A stretch of DNA of 9,048 bases from Mariniphaga sp964624645 (GTDB taxonomy: Bacteria; Bacteroidota; Bacteroidia; Bacteroidales; Prolixibacteraceae): assembly GCA_964624645.1 (NCBI GenBank), contig CAZVAD010000111.1, positions 1-9,048 of the forward strand. Reading direction: 5' to 3'. Position numbers and translations under genes: made by a program. The notes beneath the pieces are model-generated. The model made no database searches, was not told the DNA's origin, and worked only from the letters and a program-made list of their open reading frames with translations. This document shows positions 1 to 6,268 of the stretch, piece by piece (within the stretch, counting starts at the first letter, position 1; each line of letters begins with the position of its first letter).

Positions 1-12
1 TCCGTATGAATT

Positions 13-522
13 ATGAATACAAATAAAACAAGCAATTTCGGCAAACTTGTTTCGTCCGTTCGCCGTCTGCATGAACATTTACAGCATTCAGCTATAAATG
101 CCGTGAACCAGACACTTACTATTCGAAACTGGCTTATTGGCTACTATATTGTTGAGTTTGAACAAAATGGTGAAGACCGGGCAAAATATGGCTCCTCATT
201 ACTCGGCAGGCTTTCTGAAAAAATAAATATTCGTGGATTAACTTCGCCGGAGTTGTCCCGTTGCAGACAATTTTATACAATATATCCACAAATTTTTGAG
301 ACAGTGTCCCAAAAATTCAAGGGCTACCTATCTGAGGAGATTCTTGGGACACTGTCCCAAGAATCAAATCTCCATTATCCAACGAAAAATTCAAAAGCCA
401 CTCAAAATATTATTACTAAGTTATCCTATTCACACATTGTGGAATTGATAAAAATTGACGAATCCCTCAAACGTACTTTTTATGAAGTCGAATGTATTGA
501 GAACGAAATTAAAACGCTGTAA
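13..522 (+). CDS. Truncated DUF1016 N-terminal domain protein (YhcG/PDDEXK-like fragment)
   Basis: The 169-residue product matches the N-terminal domain of the DUF1016/YhcG family, whose full members are roughly 340-370 residues and end in a PDDEXK-type nuclease domain. Recognisable blocks are the N-Q-T-L-T-I-R-N-W-L-I-G-Y-Y segment (residues 32-45), K-Y-G-S-S-L-L-G-R-L (58-67), L-T-S-P-E-L-S-R-C-R-Q-F-Y (76-88) and the L-S-Y-S-H-I-V-E-L ... L-K-R-T-F-Y-E-V-E-C-I stretch (137-162). The protein stops seven residues after that block, where family members continue toward the nuclease domain. The nuclease half is absent, and the sugar aminotransferase starts 12 bp after the stop. A forward frame from about 497 reads L-R-T-K-L-K-R, faintly like the family's R-E-L-K-R motif, which suggests decay by frameshift and deletion. 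ATG 13 is the first usable start, because an ATG at 6 hits a stop at once. DUF1016 proteins have been linked to nucleic-acid processing and defence, but the role of this fragment is unknown and it is probably a gene remnant. Confidence 0.75.
   Translation: MNTNKTSNFGKLVSSVRRLHEHLQHSAINAVNQTLTIRNWLIGYYIVEFEQNGEDRAKYGSSLLGRLSEKINIRGLTSPELSRCRQFYTIYPQIFETVSQKFKGYLSEEILGTLSQESNLHYPTKNSKATQNIITKLSYSHIVELIKIDESLKRTFYEVECIENEIKTL
291..317. repeat. 27-bp near-perfect palindrome inside the DUF1016 fragment
   Basis: Two 13-bp arms (291-303 and 305-317) flank a single central base at 304. They are reverse complements except at one position, which would be a G-U pair in RNA. The palindrome encodes the E-T-V-S-Q-K segment. 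It shares the core GACA-S-TGTCCCAA with the palindrome at 339-365. Confidence 0.8.
339..365. repeat. 27-bp perfect palindrome inside the DUF1016 fragment
   Basis: Arms 339-351 and 353-365 are exact 13-bp reverse complements around one central base at 352. It encodes the I-L-G-T-L-S-Q-E segment. With the palindrome at 291-317 it forms a tandem pair of equal size, with centres 48 bp (16 codons) apart and therefore in the same codon phase. Confidence 0.85.
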
Positions 523-534
523 AAAACGTTGAAT

Positions 535-1431
535 ATGAACATCCCGATGGTTGATCTCCGCAATCAATACCTGAAAATTAAAAAAGAAATTGATACGGCA
601 ATGATTCGTTGTGCAGCTTCTGCACAATACATTAAAGGACCGGAAGTGAGCCGGTTTGAGGAAAATCTGGCAGCATATCTCGGTGTGAATCATGTCATTT
701 CCTGCGGAAATGGAACAGATGCCTTGCAGATTGCTTTGATGGCGCTGGAATTGCAACCCGGCGACGAAGTGATTCTCCCGGCATTTTCATATGTGGCTGC
801 CGCCGAAACCGTAGCGCTGCTTCAACTCACACCGGTAATGGTTGACGTTGACCCGCAAACTTTCAACATTGATGCTGAAGAGATTGAAAAAGCCATCACG
901 CCCGGTACAAAAGCCATTATCGCAGTTCATCTCTACGGGCAGGGCGCTGATATGGAATCGATCATGCAATTGGCTGAGAAACACAATTTATATGTCATTG
1001 AAGACAATGCACAAGCCTTAGGCAGTGAAACCGTTCTTTCAGACGGACGGACAAAAAAAACCGGAACAACCGGACACATCGGCTGTAACTCCTTTTTTCC
1101 TACAAAAAATTTGGGAACCTTTGGCGACGGCGGTGCGCTCACAACCAATGACCCGCGCCTTGCAGAGCGCTGCCGGATGATTGCCGCCCACGGGCAGAAA
1201 AAAAANNNNNNNNNNNNNNNNNNNNNNNNNNNNNNNNNNNNNNNNNNNNNNNNNNNNNNNNNNNNNNNNNNNNNNNNNNNNNNNNNNNNNNNNNNNNNNN
1301 NNNNNCCGGATTTCCGGCTAAAGCATACCGAAATGCTCTGTGACTCCGTCCTTTCCATTCCCATGCACACGGAATTGACCGAAGAAATTCAGGGCCGGAT
1401 TATCAGCACAATAAAAAATTTCAGGAATTAG
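535..1431 (+). CDS. DegT/DnrJ/EryC1 PLP-dependent sugar aminotransferase (WbpE-like), interrupted by an assembly gap
   Basis: Likely transfers the amino group of glutamate to C3 of a UDP-2-acetamido-3-keto-uronic acid, as WbpE/WlbC does in the cytoplasm. The family is clear: N-terminal I-P-M-V-D-L-R-N-Q-Y, S-C-G-N-G-T-D-A-L (56-64) for phosphate binding, P-A-F-S-Y-V-A-A-A-E (82-91), E-D-N-A-Q (156-160) with the cofactor-contacting Asp157, and F-F-P-T-K-N-L-G (187-194) where Lys191 should form the Schiff base with PLP. The end carries the typical L-S-I-P-M-H-T-E-L block. A run of 100 N at 1206-1305 interrupts the gene. The parts present, with the gap counted as 33-34 codons, give 298 residues, against about 360-380 for the family, so the real gap is probably longer than 100 bases. 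ATG 535 is preferred over an in-frame TTG at 529 because it gives the usual M-N-I-P-M-V-D-L opening. It is the first gene of the operon. The substrate assignment rests on the neighbours; the fold assignment is firm. Confidence 0.9.
   Translation: MNIPMVDLRNQYLKIKKEIDTAMIRCAASAQYIKGPEVSRFEENLAAYLGVNHVISCGNGTDALQIALMALELQPGDEVILPAFSYVAAAETVALLQLTPVMVDVDPQTFNIDAEEIEKAITPGTKAIIAVHLYGQGADMESIMQLAEKHNLYVIEDNAQALGSETVLSDGRTKKTGTTGHIGCNSFFPTKNLGTFGDGGALTTNDPRLAERCRMIAAHGQKKXXXXXXXXXXXXXXXXXXXXXXXXXXXXXXXXXXPDFRLKHTEMLCDSVLSIPMHTELTEEIQGRIISTIKNFRN
1206..1305. other. Assembly gap of exactly 100 N
   Basis: The run of exactly 100 undetermined bases is a conventional scaffold-gap size, not a measured length. 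It directly follows a run of eight A (1198-1205). The missing part covers the substrate-binding middle and C-terminal region of the aminotransferase. Reading frame happens to be preserved across the placeholder, which proves nothing about the true sequence. Confidence 0.95.
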
Positions 1432-1468
1432 CTTCGCCAGTTTTAATAAAATAGCGAAATTCGCAACC

Positions 1469-2053
1469 ATGACAGGAAACAACTATTTTGCACACGAAAC
1501 AGCCGTTATTGAACCGGGTTGCACCATCGGGGCGGGAACCAAAATCTGGCTGTTTTCGCACATCATGACCGGTTGTGTGATTGGTGAGAACTGCAATATC
1601 GGGCAGAACGTGGTGGTTTCGCCCGGGGTCATTCTCGGAAAAAATGTAAAGATTCAGAACAATGTATCCCTGTTCACGGGTGTCACCTGCGATGACGATG
1701 TTTTCATAGGGCCTTCCGCAGTATTCACTAACGTAATCAATCCGCGCTCGGCAATCAGCCGGAAAAATGAATTTACAGAAACCCATGTGGGAAAAGGCGC
1801 AACCATTGGCGCCAATGCCACTATTCTGTGCGGAAGCAACATGGGCAGTTATGCCTTCATCGGCGCCGGCGCCGTCGTTACCAAACCCGTGCCCGACTAT
1901 GCTTTAGTGGTTGGAAATCCGGCACGGCAAACCGGTTGGATGAGCGAATCTGGTTACAGGCTGAATTTCGATGAAAGAGGAATTGCACATTGTCCCGGCA
2001 GTGCCGATGAATACATTCTGAAAAACGGAAAAGTTAGCAAATCAGAGAAATAA
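1469..2053 (+). CDS. Left-handed beta-helix N-acetyltransferase (WbpD/WlbB-like)
   Basis: Likely acetylates the C3 amino group of UDP-2-acetamido-3-amino-2,3-dideoxy-glucuronic acid using acetyl-CoA. The 194-residue length agrees with WbpD/WlbB (about 190). Residues 13-135 are a long series of hexapeptide repeats (I-E-P-G-C-T, I-G-A-G-T-K, I-G-E-N-C-N, I-G-Q-N-V-V, L-G-K-N-V-K, I-Q-N-N-V-S, I-G-A-N-A-T), the signature of the trimeric left-handed beta-helix fold. The loop F-T-N-V-I-N-P-R (86-93, with Asn88) and the G-N-P-A-R-Q-T-G-W-M-S-E segment (149-160) are characteristic of this sugar N-acetyltransferase subgroup. It lies 37 bp after the aminotransferase, which would supply its substrate. 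ATG 1469 is the start; no strong ribosome binding site is visible. Other nucleotide-sugar acetyltransferases share the fold, but the neighbours favour the 3-N-acetyl role. Confidence 0.88.
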   Translation: MTGNNYFAHETAVIEPGCTIGAGTKIWLFSHIMTGCVIGENCNIGQNVVVSPGVILGKNVKIQNNVSLFTGVTCDDDVFIGPSAVFTNVINPRSAISRKNEFTETHVGKGATIGANATILCGSNMGSYAFIGAGAVVTKPVPDYALVVGNPARQTGWMSESGYRLNFDERGIAHCPGSADEYILKNGKVSKSEK

Positions 2054-2145
2054 AGACAAAAAGAGGCTTCCGTTGAAATTTTGACAAAAACAATCCGTTC
2101 TGTTATGCACATACAAAAGTTAAAACTGCAAAGAATTACCCGTCC

Positions 2146-3117
2146 ATGAAAAATTTTCTGCTCACCGGCGCTGCCGGATATATTGCTCCCCGCCACATGA
2201 AAGCCATCAAAGCTACGGGCAACAACCTCATTGCCGCACTTGACCCATACGATGGCGCCGGCATCATGGACAGCTATTTCCCGGAAGCGGATTTTTTCAC
2301 TGAATTTGAACGGTTCGACCGCCATGTGGACAAACTCCGCCGCAAGGGAATCAAAATTGACTACGTCAGTGTCTGCTCCCCAAACTTTCTGCACGATGCG
2401 CACATTCGCTTCGGATTGCGCGCAGGCGCCGACGTGATCTGCGAAAAGCCGATTGTACTTAACCCGTGGAATCTGGATGCCCTCAGCGAAATTGAACAGG
2501 AAACCGGAAAAAACATTTACAATATTCTGCAACTGCGCCTTCATCCGGGCGTCATTCAACTGAAAAGCAAGATTGACAACGACCCGCCCGGTAAAATTTA
2601 TGATGTGGACCTCACCTACATCACTTCCCGCGGACACTGGTATTACACCAGCTGGAAAGGCGATATTTCAAAATCAGGGGGCGTGGCAACAAACATCGGC
2701 ATTCATTTTTTCGACATGCTCACCTGGATTTTCGGAGACGTTCGTCAAAACATTGTGCATTTGCACGAACATGACCGGGCTGCCGGTTTTCTGGAACTTG
2801 AAAAAGCGCGTGTGCGCTGGTTCCTCAGCATAAACCACCAAACCATTCCTGAAGAGATAAAACAGCAGGGCGGGCGCACATTCCGCTCCGTAACGGTTGA
2901 TGGTGAAACCTTTGAATTCAGCGACGGTTTTACCGAATTGCACACACGCAGTTACGAAAAGATTCTTGCCGGGAAAGGTTTCCGCATCAGCGATGCACAA
3001 AAAGCAATTCATACCGTTTACAGCATCCGGAACAACCGCCCCGCGGGACTAAAAGGGGACTACCATCCAATGGCTGCGCTACCACTGGCAAAACATCCAT
3101 TTCACAGAGACAGATAA
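2146..3117 (+). CDS. Gfo/Idh/MocA-family UDP-GlcNAcA 3-dehydrogenase (WbpB/WlbA-like)
   Basis: Likely oxidises C3 of UDP-GlcNAc-uronic acid to the 3-keto sugar, the substrate of the adjacent aminotransferase. The 323-residue protein has an N-terminal Rossmann domain starting T-G-A-A-G-Y-I-A-P-R-H (7-17), a V-S-V-C-S-P-N-F-L-H segment (74-83), and the family C-E-K-P-I motif with Lys101. The second half contains S-G-G-V-A-T-N-I-G-I-H-F-F-D-M-L (177-192), where His187 sits at the catalytic-histidine position of this subgroup. The H-W-Y-Y-T-S-W-K-G-D segment (164-173) and total length fit WlbA/WbpB better than generic inositol dehydrogenases. Characterised WbpB/WlbA enzymes can recycle bound NADH with 2-oxoglutarate, which a WbpE-type transaminase produces, and clustering with that gene fits such coupling (inference). 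A 92-bp spacer precedes it, with no convincing promoter or hairpin. The stop lies 2 bp before the next start, so translation is probably coupled. Confidence 0.88.
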   Translation: MKNFLLTGAAGYIAPRHMKAIKATGNNLIAALDPYDGAGIMDSYFPEADFFTEFERFDRHVDKLRRKGIKIDYVSVCSPNFLHDAHIRFGLRAGADVICEKPIVLNPWNLDALSEIEQETGKNIYNILQLRLHPGVIQLKSKIDNDPPGKIYDVDLTYITSRGHWYYTSWKGDISKSGGVATNIGIHFFDMLTWIFGDVRQNIVHLHEHDRAAGFLELEKARVRWFLSINHQTIPEEIKQQGGRTFRSVTVDGETFEFSDGFTELHTRSYEKILAGKGFRISDAQKAIHTVYSIRNNRPAGLKGDYHPMAALPLAKHPFHRDR

Positions 3118-3119
3118 CC

Positions 3120-4160
3120 ATGAAAATATTAGTTACCGGCACCGCCGGATTTATCGGATTCCATCTTGCAAAGCGCCTTCTTGAACGCGGAGATACTGTT
3201 GTGGGAATTGACAACATCAATGATTTGGGTGATGTCAGCCTGAAATTTGCGCGTCTGGCCGAAACCGGCATCTCTAATGAAGCAGAAAAATGGCATATCA
3301 AAATACAAAGCTCCAGGTATCCGGGTTACAGCTTTTGGCGCATGAACCTGGAAGACCGTGAGCAACTCAGCCAACTGTTCGCGCAGGAAAAATTTGATAT
3401 GGTGTGCAACCTGGCGGCACAGGCCGGTGTGCGTTACAGCCTGCAAAACCCGCAGGTGTATGTCAGCAGCAATATTGCCGGGTTCATGAATATTCTTGAA
3501 TCGTGCCGGCACAACAATATCAGGCACCTGGTTTATGCCAGTTCCTCCAGTGTGTATGGTAACAACAGAAAAATGCCGCTCAGTACCGGCGACAACACAG
3601 ACCATCCGGTCAGCCTGTATGCCGCCACAAAAAAGAGCAACGAACTCATGGCGCACACCTACAGTCATCTGTTTGGGCTACCTACAACGGGATTGCGTTT
3701 TTTCACGGTTTACGGTCCGTGGGGACGCCCCGACATGGCTCCGTTTCTGTTCACAAAAGCAATTCTGAAAGAGCAGCCCATCAAGGTCTTTAATCATGGC
3801 AATCTGGAACGGGACTTCACCTATGTTGATGATATTGTTGAGGGAATTTTGCGCGTGACAGACCATCCGCCAAGACCGGATATTCAGGAAAGCGCCGCGG
3901 CGCCCTATAAAATATACAATATCGGAAATTCCTCTCCGGTGAAATTGATGGATTTCATTTCAGCAATTGAAAATGCGCTGAACAAAAAAGCAATCAGGGA
4001 ATTCTTGCCCATGCAACCCGGTGATGTTTACAGTACGGAAGCCGATGTATCCGGATTAATGGACGAAATGGGATATAAACCGGATACTTCCCTGGAAAAA
4101 GGGATAAAAAAATTCATTGAATGGTACCGGGAGTTTTACCGTGAACCTCCAAATCTGTAA
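3120..4160 (+). CDS. NAD-dependent SDR epimerase, UDP-glucuronate 4-epimerase type
   Basis: An extended short-chain dehydrogenase/reductase of 346 residues. NAD-binding motif T-G-T-A-G-F-I-G (6-13), D-N-I-N-D (31-35) at the end of the second beta strand, N-L-A-A-Q-A-G-V-R-Y-S (97-107), the Ser-rich A-S-S-S-S-V-Y-G (140-147) and the catalytic Y-x-x-x-K pair Tyr167/Lys171. The A-G-V-R-Y-S-L-Q-N-P stretch, the R-F-F-T-V-Y-G-P-W-G-R-P-D-M block (193-206) and R-D-F-T-Y-V-D-D-I (231-239) are typical of the bacterial and plant UDP-glucuronate 4-epimerase group. Such enzymes invert C4 of UDP-GlcA to give UDP-GalA. In this operon the substrate could instead be UDP-GlcNAcA or its 3-acetamido derivative, giving a galacto sugar; this is inference. 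A dehydratase is less likely given the GVRYS and FFTVYGPWGRPDM motifs. The start is 2 bp after the previous stop. Confidence 0.85.
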   Translation: MKILVTGTAGFIGFHLAKRLLERGDTVVGIDNINDLGDVSLKFARLAETGISNEAEKWHIKIQSSRYPGYSFWRMNLEDREQLSQLFAQEKFDMVCNLAAQAGVRYSLQNPQVYVSSNIAGFMNILESCRHNNIRHLVYASSSSVYGNNRKMPLSTGDNTDHPVSLYAATKKSNELMAHTYSHLFGLPTTGLRFFTVYGPWGRPDMAPFLFTKAILKEQPIKVFNHGNLERDFTYVDDIVEGILRVTDHPPRPDIQESAAAPYKIYNIGNSSPVKLMDFISAIENALNKKAIREFLPMQPGDVYSTEADVSGLMDEMGYKPDTSLEKGIKKFIEWYREFYREPPNL

Positions 4161-4165
4161 ATTTG
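4134..4165 (+). promoter_or_regulatory. Possible internal promoter upstream of the 6-dehydrogenase gene
   Basis: TAAATTTG at 4158-4165 matches the Bacteroidota -7 consensus TAnnTTTG exactly. TTTT at 4134-4137, 20 bp upstream, matches three of four bases of the -33 TTTG element. Transcription would begin near 4172, giving a leader of about 40 bases to ATG 4213. The octamer lies within the palindrome at 4152-4171. The motif is short and AT-rich, so chance occurrence is possible. Confidence 0.25.
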
Positions 4166-4171
4166 CAGATT
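4152..4171. repeat. 20-bp imperfect palindrome over the epimerase stop codon
   Basis: The 20-bp segment differs from its own reverse complement at two positions. Its outer arms (4152-4157 and 4166-4171) are exact. It spans the end of the epimerase gene and the start of the 52-bp spacer before the 6-dehydrogenase gene. It could be a weak hairpin or an operator site; it lacks a U tract and is not a convincing terminator. Confidence 0.4.
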
Positions 4172-4212
4172 CACACAGAATTCAGATATTTTAAACAACA
4201 AATAGTATAGAC

Positions 4213-5520
4213 ATGAACCATAAAGAGCAGCTCCTGTCAAAAATTGATGCCAATCAGGAAGTGATTGGCGTAATTGGCCTGGGATACGTTGGTTTGCCGC
4301 TTGCCGTAAATTTTGCCGAAGCCGGACTCAAAACCATTGGATTTGATAAAAATCCTGAAAAAGTGGACAAAATCAATCACGGCGACAACTACATCCGGGA
4401 TATCCGCGATGCGGCGCTTCGCAAAGTTGTGGAAGATGTTGCCCTGAGCGCCACAACCGATTTTTCCAGAATTGGTGCGTGCGATGCCCTGCTGATTTGC
4501 GTGCCGACGCCGCTCGATCGGTTCCGCAAACCCGACATGCACTACATCGAAGATGCGTGCAGGGAAATCAGCCTGCACATGAAACCCGGCACTTTTATCT
4601 GTCTGGAAAGCACAACTTATCCCACCACCACCGAAGATTTCATGCTACCCATTCTGAAAGAAAGCGGCCTTGAAGCGGACAAAGAGTTCTGGCTCGCCTA
4701 TTCGCCCGAACGGGTTGATCCGGGAAATATCAATTTTCACACCCGAAATACGCCTAAAATAATCGGCGGCCTGACGCCTGACTCTCTGGAAATCGGAATG
4801 AAAATATATTCCAAATCCATTGAGACCATGCATCCTGTCTCTTCGCCACGTGTTGCAGAGATGGTGAAGATTCTGGAAAACACCTACCGCCTGGTAAATA
4901 TCAGTCTGGTTAACGAGCTGGCGCTGCTTTCAGGGAAGATGCACATCAATATCTGGGAAGTGATTGATGCCGCCAAAACAAAGCCATTCGGCTTTCAGGC
5001 GTTCTATCCCGGACCGGGAATCGGCGGCCACTGCATTCCACTTGACCCCTTTTATCTGGAATACATTGCGAAGCAATACGATTTTGACCTGAGCATGATT
5101 CACACCGCCGGACACATCAACATGCGCATGCCGCACTATATGTATATCAAAATTGCAACCGCACTCAACCGCCATAAAAAATCCGTGAACGGCAGTAAAA
5201 TCCTTTTCCTTGGCGTGGCTTACAAACCGGAAATCAATGACGAGCGTGAATCGCCGGCGCTGGAAATTATGGATATTACCACCCACAAAGGGGGCATTGT
5301 GGAATATCACGACCCCTATATTCCAAAAATCACCACAAATAAAGGACTGAAATTCAATTCGGTGGAACTGACAACTGAAAAACTGCAACAGGCGGATTGC
5401 GTGGTACTCACCACCAAACATAAAGTTTTTGATGTTGAAGTTATTCAACATCACGCCCCGCTTATTGTGGATTTGCAAAATATGATAAAAGAGAGCAGCA
5501 ATCAGGTATATAAACTATAA
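4213..5520 (+). CDS. UDP-N-acetylglucosamine 6-dehydrogenase (WbpA-like UDP-sugar dehydrogenase)
   Basis: Oxidises C6 of a UDP-hexose in two NAD-dependent steps to the uronic acid; in the WbpA branch the substrate is UDP-GlcNAc. The 435-residue protein has all three UDP-glucose/GDP-mannose dehydrogenase domains. The N-terminal Rossmann domain has V-I-G-L-G-Y-V-G-L-P-L (20-30) and I-C-V-P-T-P-L (95-101). L-E-S-T-T-Y-P (131-137) contains the usual catalytic-site Glu132. The central domain has E-M-V-K-I-L-E-N-T-Y-R-L-V-N-I (216-230; Lys218, Asn223) and P-G-P-G-I-G-G-H-C-I-P-L-D-P (266-279) with nucleophile Cys274. The C-terminal UDP-binding domain has L-G-V-A-Y-K-P-E-I-N-D-E-R-E-S-P (333-348). 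The pattern is closer to WbpA/WecC-type enzymes than to UDP-glucose dehydrogenase, and the neighbours support UDP-GlcNAc. It would catalyse the first pathway step although it is last in the operon. The start follows a 52-bp spacer. Confidence 0.9.
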   Translation: MNHKEQLLSKIDANQEVIGVIGLGYVGLPLAVNFAEAGLKTIGFDKNPEKVDKINHGDNYIRDIRDAALRKVVEDVALSATTDFSRIGACDALLICVPTPLDRFRKPDMHYIEDACREISLHMKPGTFICLESTTYPTTTEDFMLPILKESGLEADKEFWLAYSPERVDPGNINFHTRNTPKIIGGLTPDSLEIGMKIYSKSIETMHPVSSPRVAEMVKILENTYRLVNISLVNELALLSGKMHINIWEVIDAAKTKPFGFQAFYPGPGIGGHCIPLDPFYLEYIAKQYDFDLSMIHTAGHINMRMPHYMYIKIATALNRHKKSVNGSKILFLGVAYKPEINDERESPALEIMDITTHKGGIVEYHDPYIPKITTNKGLKFNSVELTTEKLQQADCVVLTTKHKVFDVEVIQHHAPLIVDLQNMIKESSNQVYKL

Positions 5521-5528
5521 TACATCAC

Positions 5529-5557
5529 TGACGGGGTGACTTCAAGTCGCCCCGTCA
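5529..5557 (+). terminator. Strong hairpin ending the nucleotide-sugar operon
   Basis: A GC-rich inverted repeat begins 9 bp after the 6-dehydrogenase stop. The arms 5529-5542 and 5544-5557 pair throughout with one G-U wobble, leaving a very short loop around 5541-5545. The nearest U-rich run (5582-5587) is about 25 bp away, so this is not a textbook intrinsic terminator. Position after the last operon gene, and before a differently regulated sigma factor, favours a terminator or mRNA 3'-end stabiliser. Confidence 0.6.
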
Positions 5558-5634
5558 ATACCTGAATAAGGCAAAATATACTTTTTTAGTCTCCTGTATT
5601 GCCTGAAAAATATGTGATTTTCAAAATGATTTGA

Positions 5635-5642
5635 TATATTTG
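5635..5642 (+). promoter_or_regulatory. Candidate -7 element for the ECF sigma factor gene
   Basis: TATATTTG matches TAnnTTTG exactly and ends 23 bp before the TTG start of the sigma factor gene. No clear TTTG -33 element is seen at the expected distance. The short 5' leader and the preceding terminator-like hairpin make a promoter here plausible. Confidence 0.35.
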
Positions 5643-5665
5643 TTTTCTGTTAAATTAATTGGTTC

Positions 5666-6268
5666 TTGTATCCTAAGGAAAATGAAATATTACTCATAAA
5701 AGCTTTTAAAAACGGCAATTCAGACGCTTTTGAAAAGCTCTTCCAACTCTACCACAAAAAGTTGTATGCCTATTTAATGCACCTGCTCAATTCCAAAGAA
5801 GACGCTGAAGAAATTGTGCAGGAATCTTTTATAAAAATCTGGGAAAAGCGTGAGGATTTTATTGAGGGCTATCCGTTTGATGCCTATCTTTTTAAAATTG
5901 CCAAAAATTCATTTTTAAATCACAACAGGAAAAAAGTAAATCAAAGGATTTTTGAAAATTACCTTGAATATGCAAATGAAATTTCGCCTGACAAAACAGA
6001 TGACTATATCATTTACAAGGAAACGCTCGATATCATCAACGCAATTATTGATGAAATGCCCCCCAGGCGCAAAGAGATTTTCCGGCTAAGAAAAGTTGAA
6101 AGCCTGTCACGAAAAGAAATTGCAGAAAAACTGCATATTTCTGTAATCACCGTGGACAACCAGCTTTTCAAAGCGAACAACTTTATGAAAGAAAAGCTGA
6201 AAGAACACAACCTGCTGAATGCTCTTTTCATTTTGCCGATAATAAATGATTATTTTCAATTATTTTAA
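5666..6268 (+). CDS. ECF RNA polymerase sigma factor, Bacteroidota FecI/SusC-associated type
   Basis: A 200-residue sigma-70 family protein of the extracytoplasmic-function type. Region 2 covers about residues 20-87, with A-F-E-K-L-F-Q-L-Y-H-K-K-L-Y-A-Y-L and the D-A-E-E-I-V-Q-E-S-F-I-K-I-W-E core (46-60) for -10 recognition and core binding. Region 4 covers about 122-178, with P-P-R-R-K-E-I-F-R-L-R (132-142) and the helix-turn-helix S-R-K-E-I-A-E-K-L-H-I-S-V-I-T-V-D-N-Q-L (148-167). A short hydrophobic tail (185-200) closes the protein, as in many Bacteroidota ECF factors. The only suitable start is TTG 5666: the frame has a stop at 5651 and no in-frame ATG before region 2. It should be held inactive by the FecR-like protein encoded next and, when released, transcribe the downstream receptor operon. 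Confidence 0.9.
   Translation: MYPKENEILLIKAFKNGNSDAFEKLFQLYHKKLYAYLMHLLNSKEDAEEIVQESFIKIWEKREDFIEGYPFDAYLFKIAKNSFLNHNRKKVNQRIFENYLEYANEISPDKTDDYIIYKETLDIINAIIDEMPPRRKEIFRLRKVESLSRKEIAEKLHISVITVDNQLFKANNFMKEKLKEHNLLNALFILPIINDYFQLF

Noticed and set aside
529..534. TTG start for the aminotransferase two codons upstream of ATG 535
   Set aside because: ATG 535 gives the usual family N-terminus and needs no rare start.
430..756. Minus-strand open frame over the DUF1016/aminotransferase junction
   Set aside because: Antisense to conserved aminotransferase motifs, Cys/His-rich without any recognisable metal-binding pattern or family.
1455..1465. Short palindrome (5-bp arms) before the acetyltransferase gene
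   Set aside because: Too short to distinguish from chance and with no supporting motif.
2054..2145. 92-bp spacer before the 3-dehydrogenase gene, checked for a promoter, terminator or small gene
   Set aside because: No TAnnTTTG element, stable hairpin or convincing small frame was seen.
1954..2637. Long minus-strand open frame (227 codons) across the acetyltransferase end and the 3-dehydrogenase start
   Set aside because: It is antisense to two well-supported genes, has no recognisable domain, and its composition looks like the reverse of coding sequence.
4930..5478. Minus-strand open frame of 182 codons
   Set aside because: Opposite the catalytic and C-terminal domains of the UDP-sugar dehydrogenase; no independent support.
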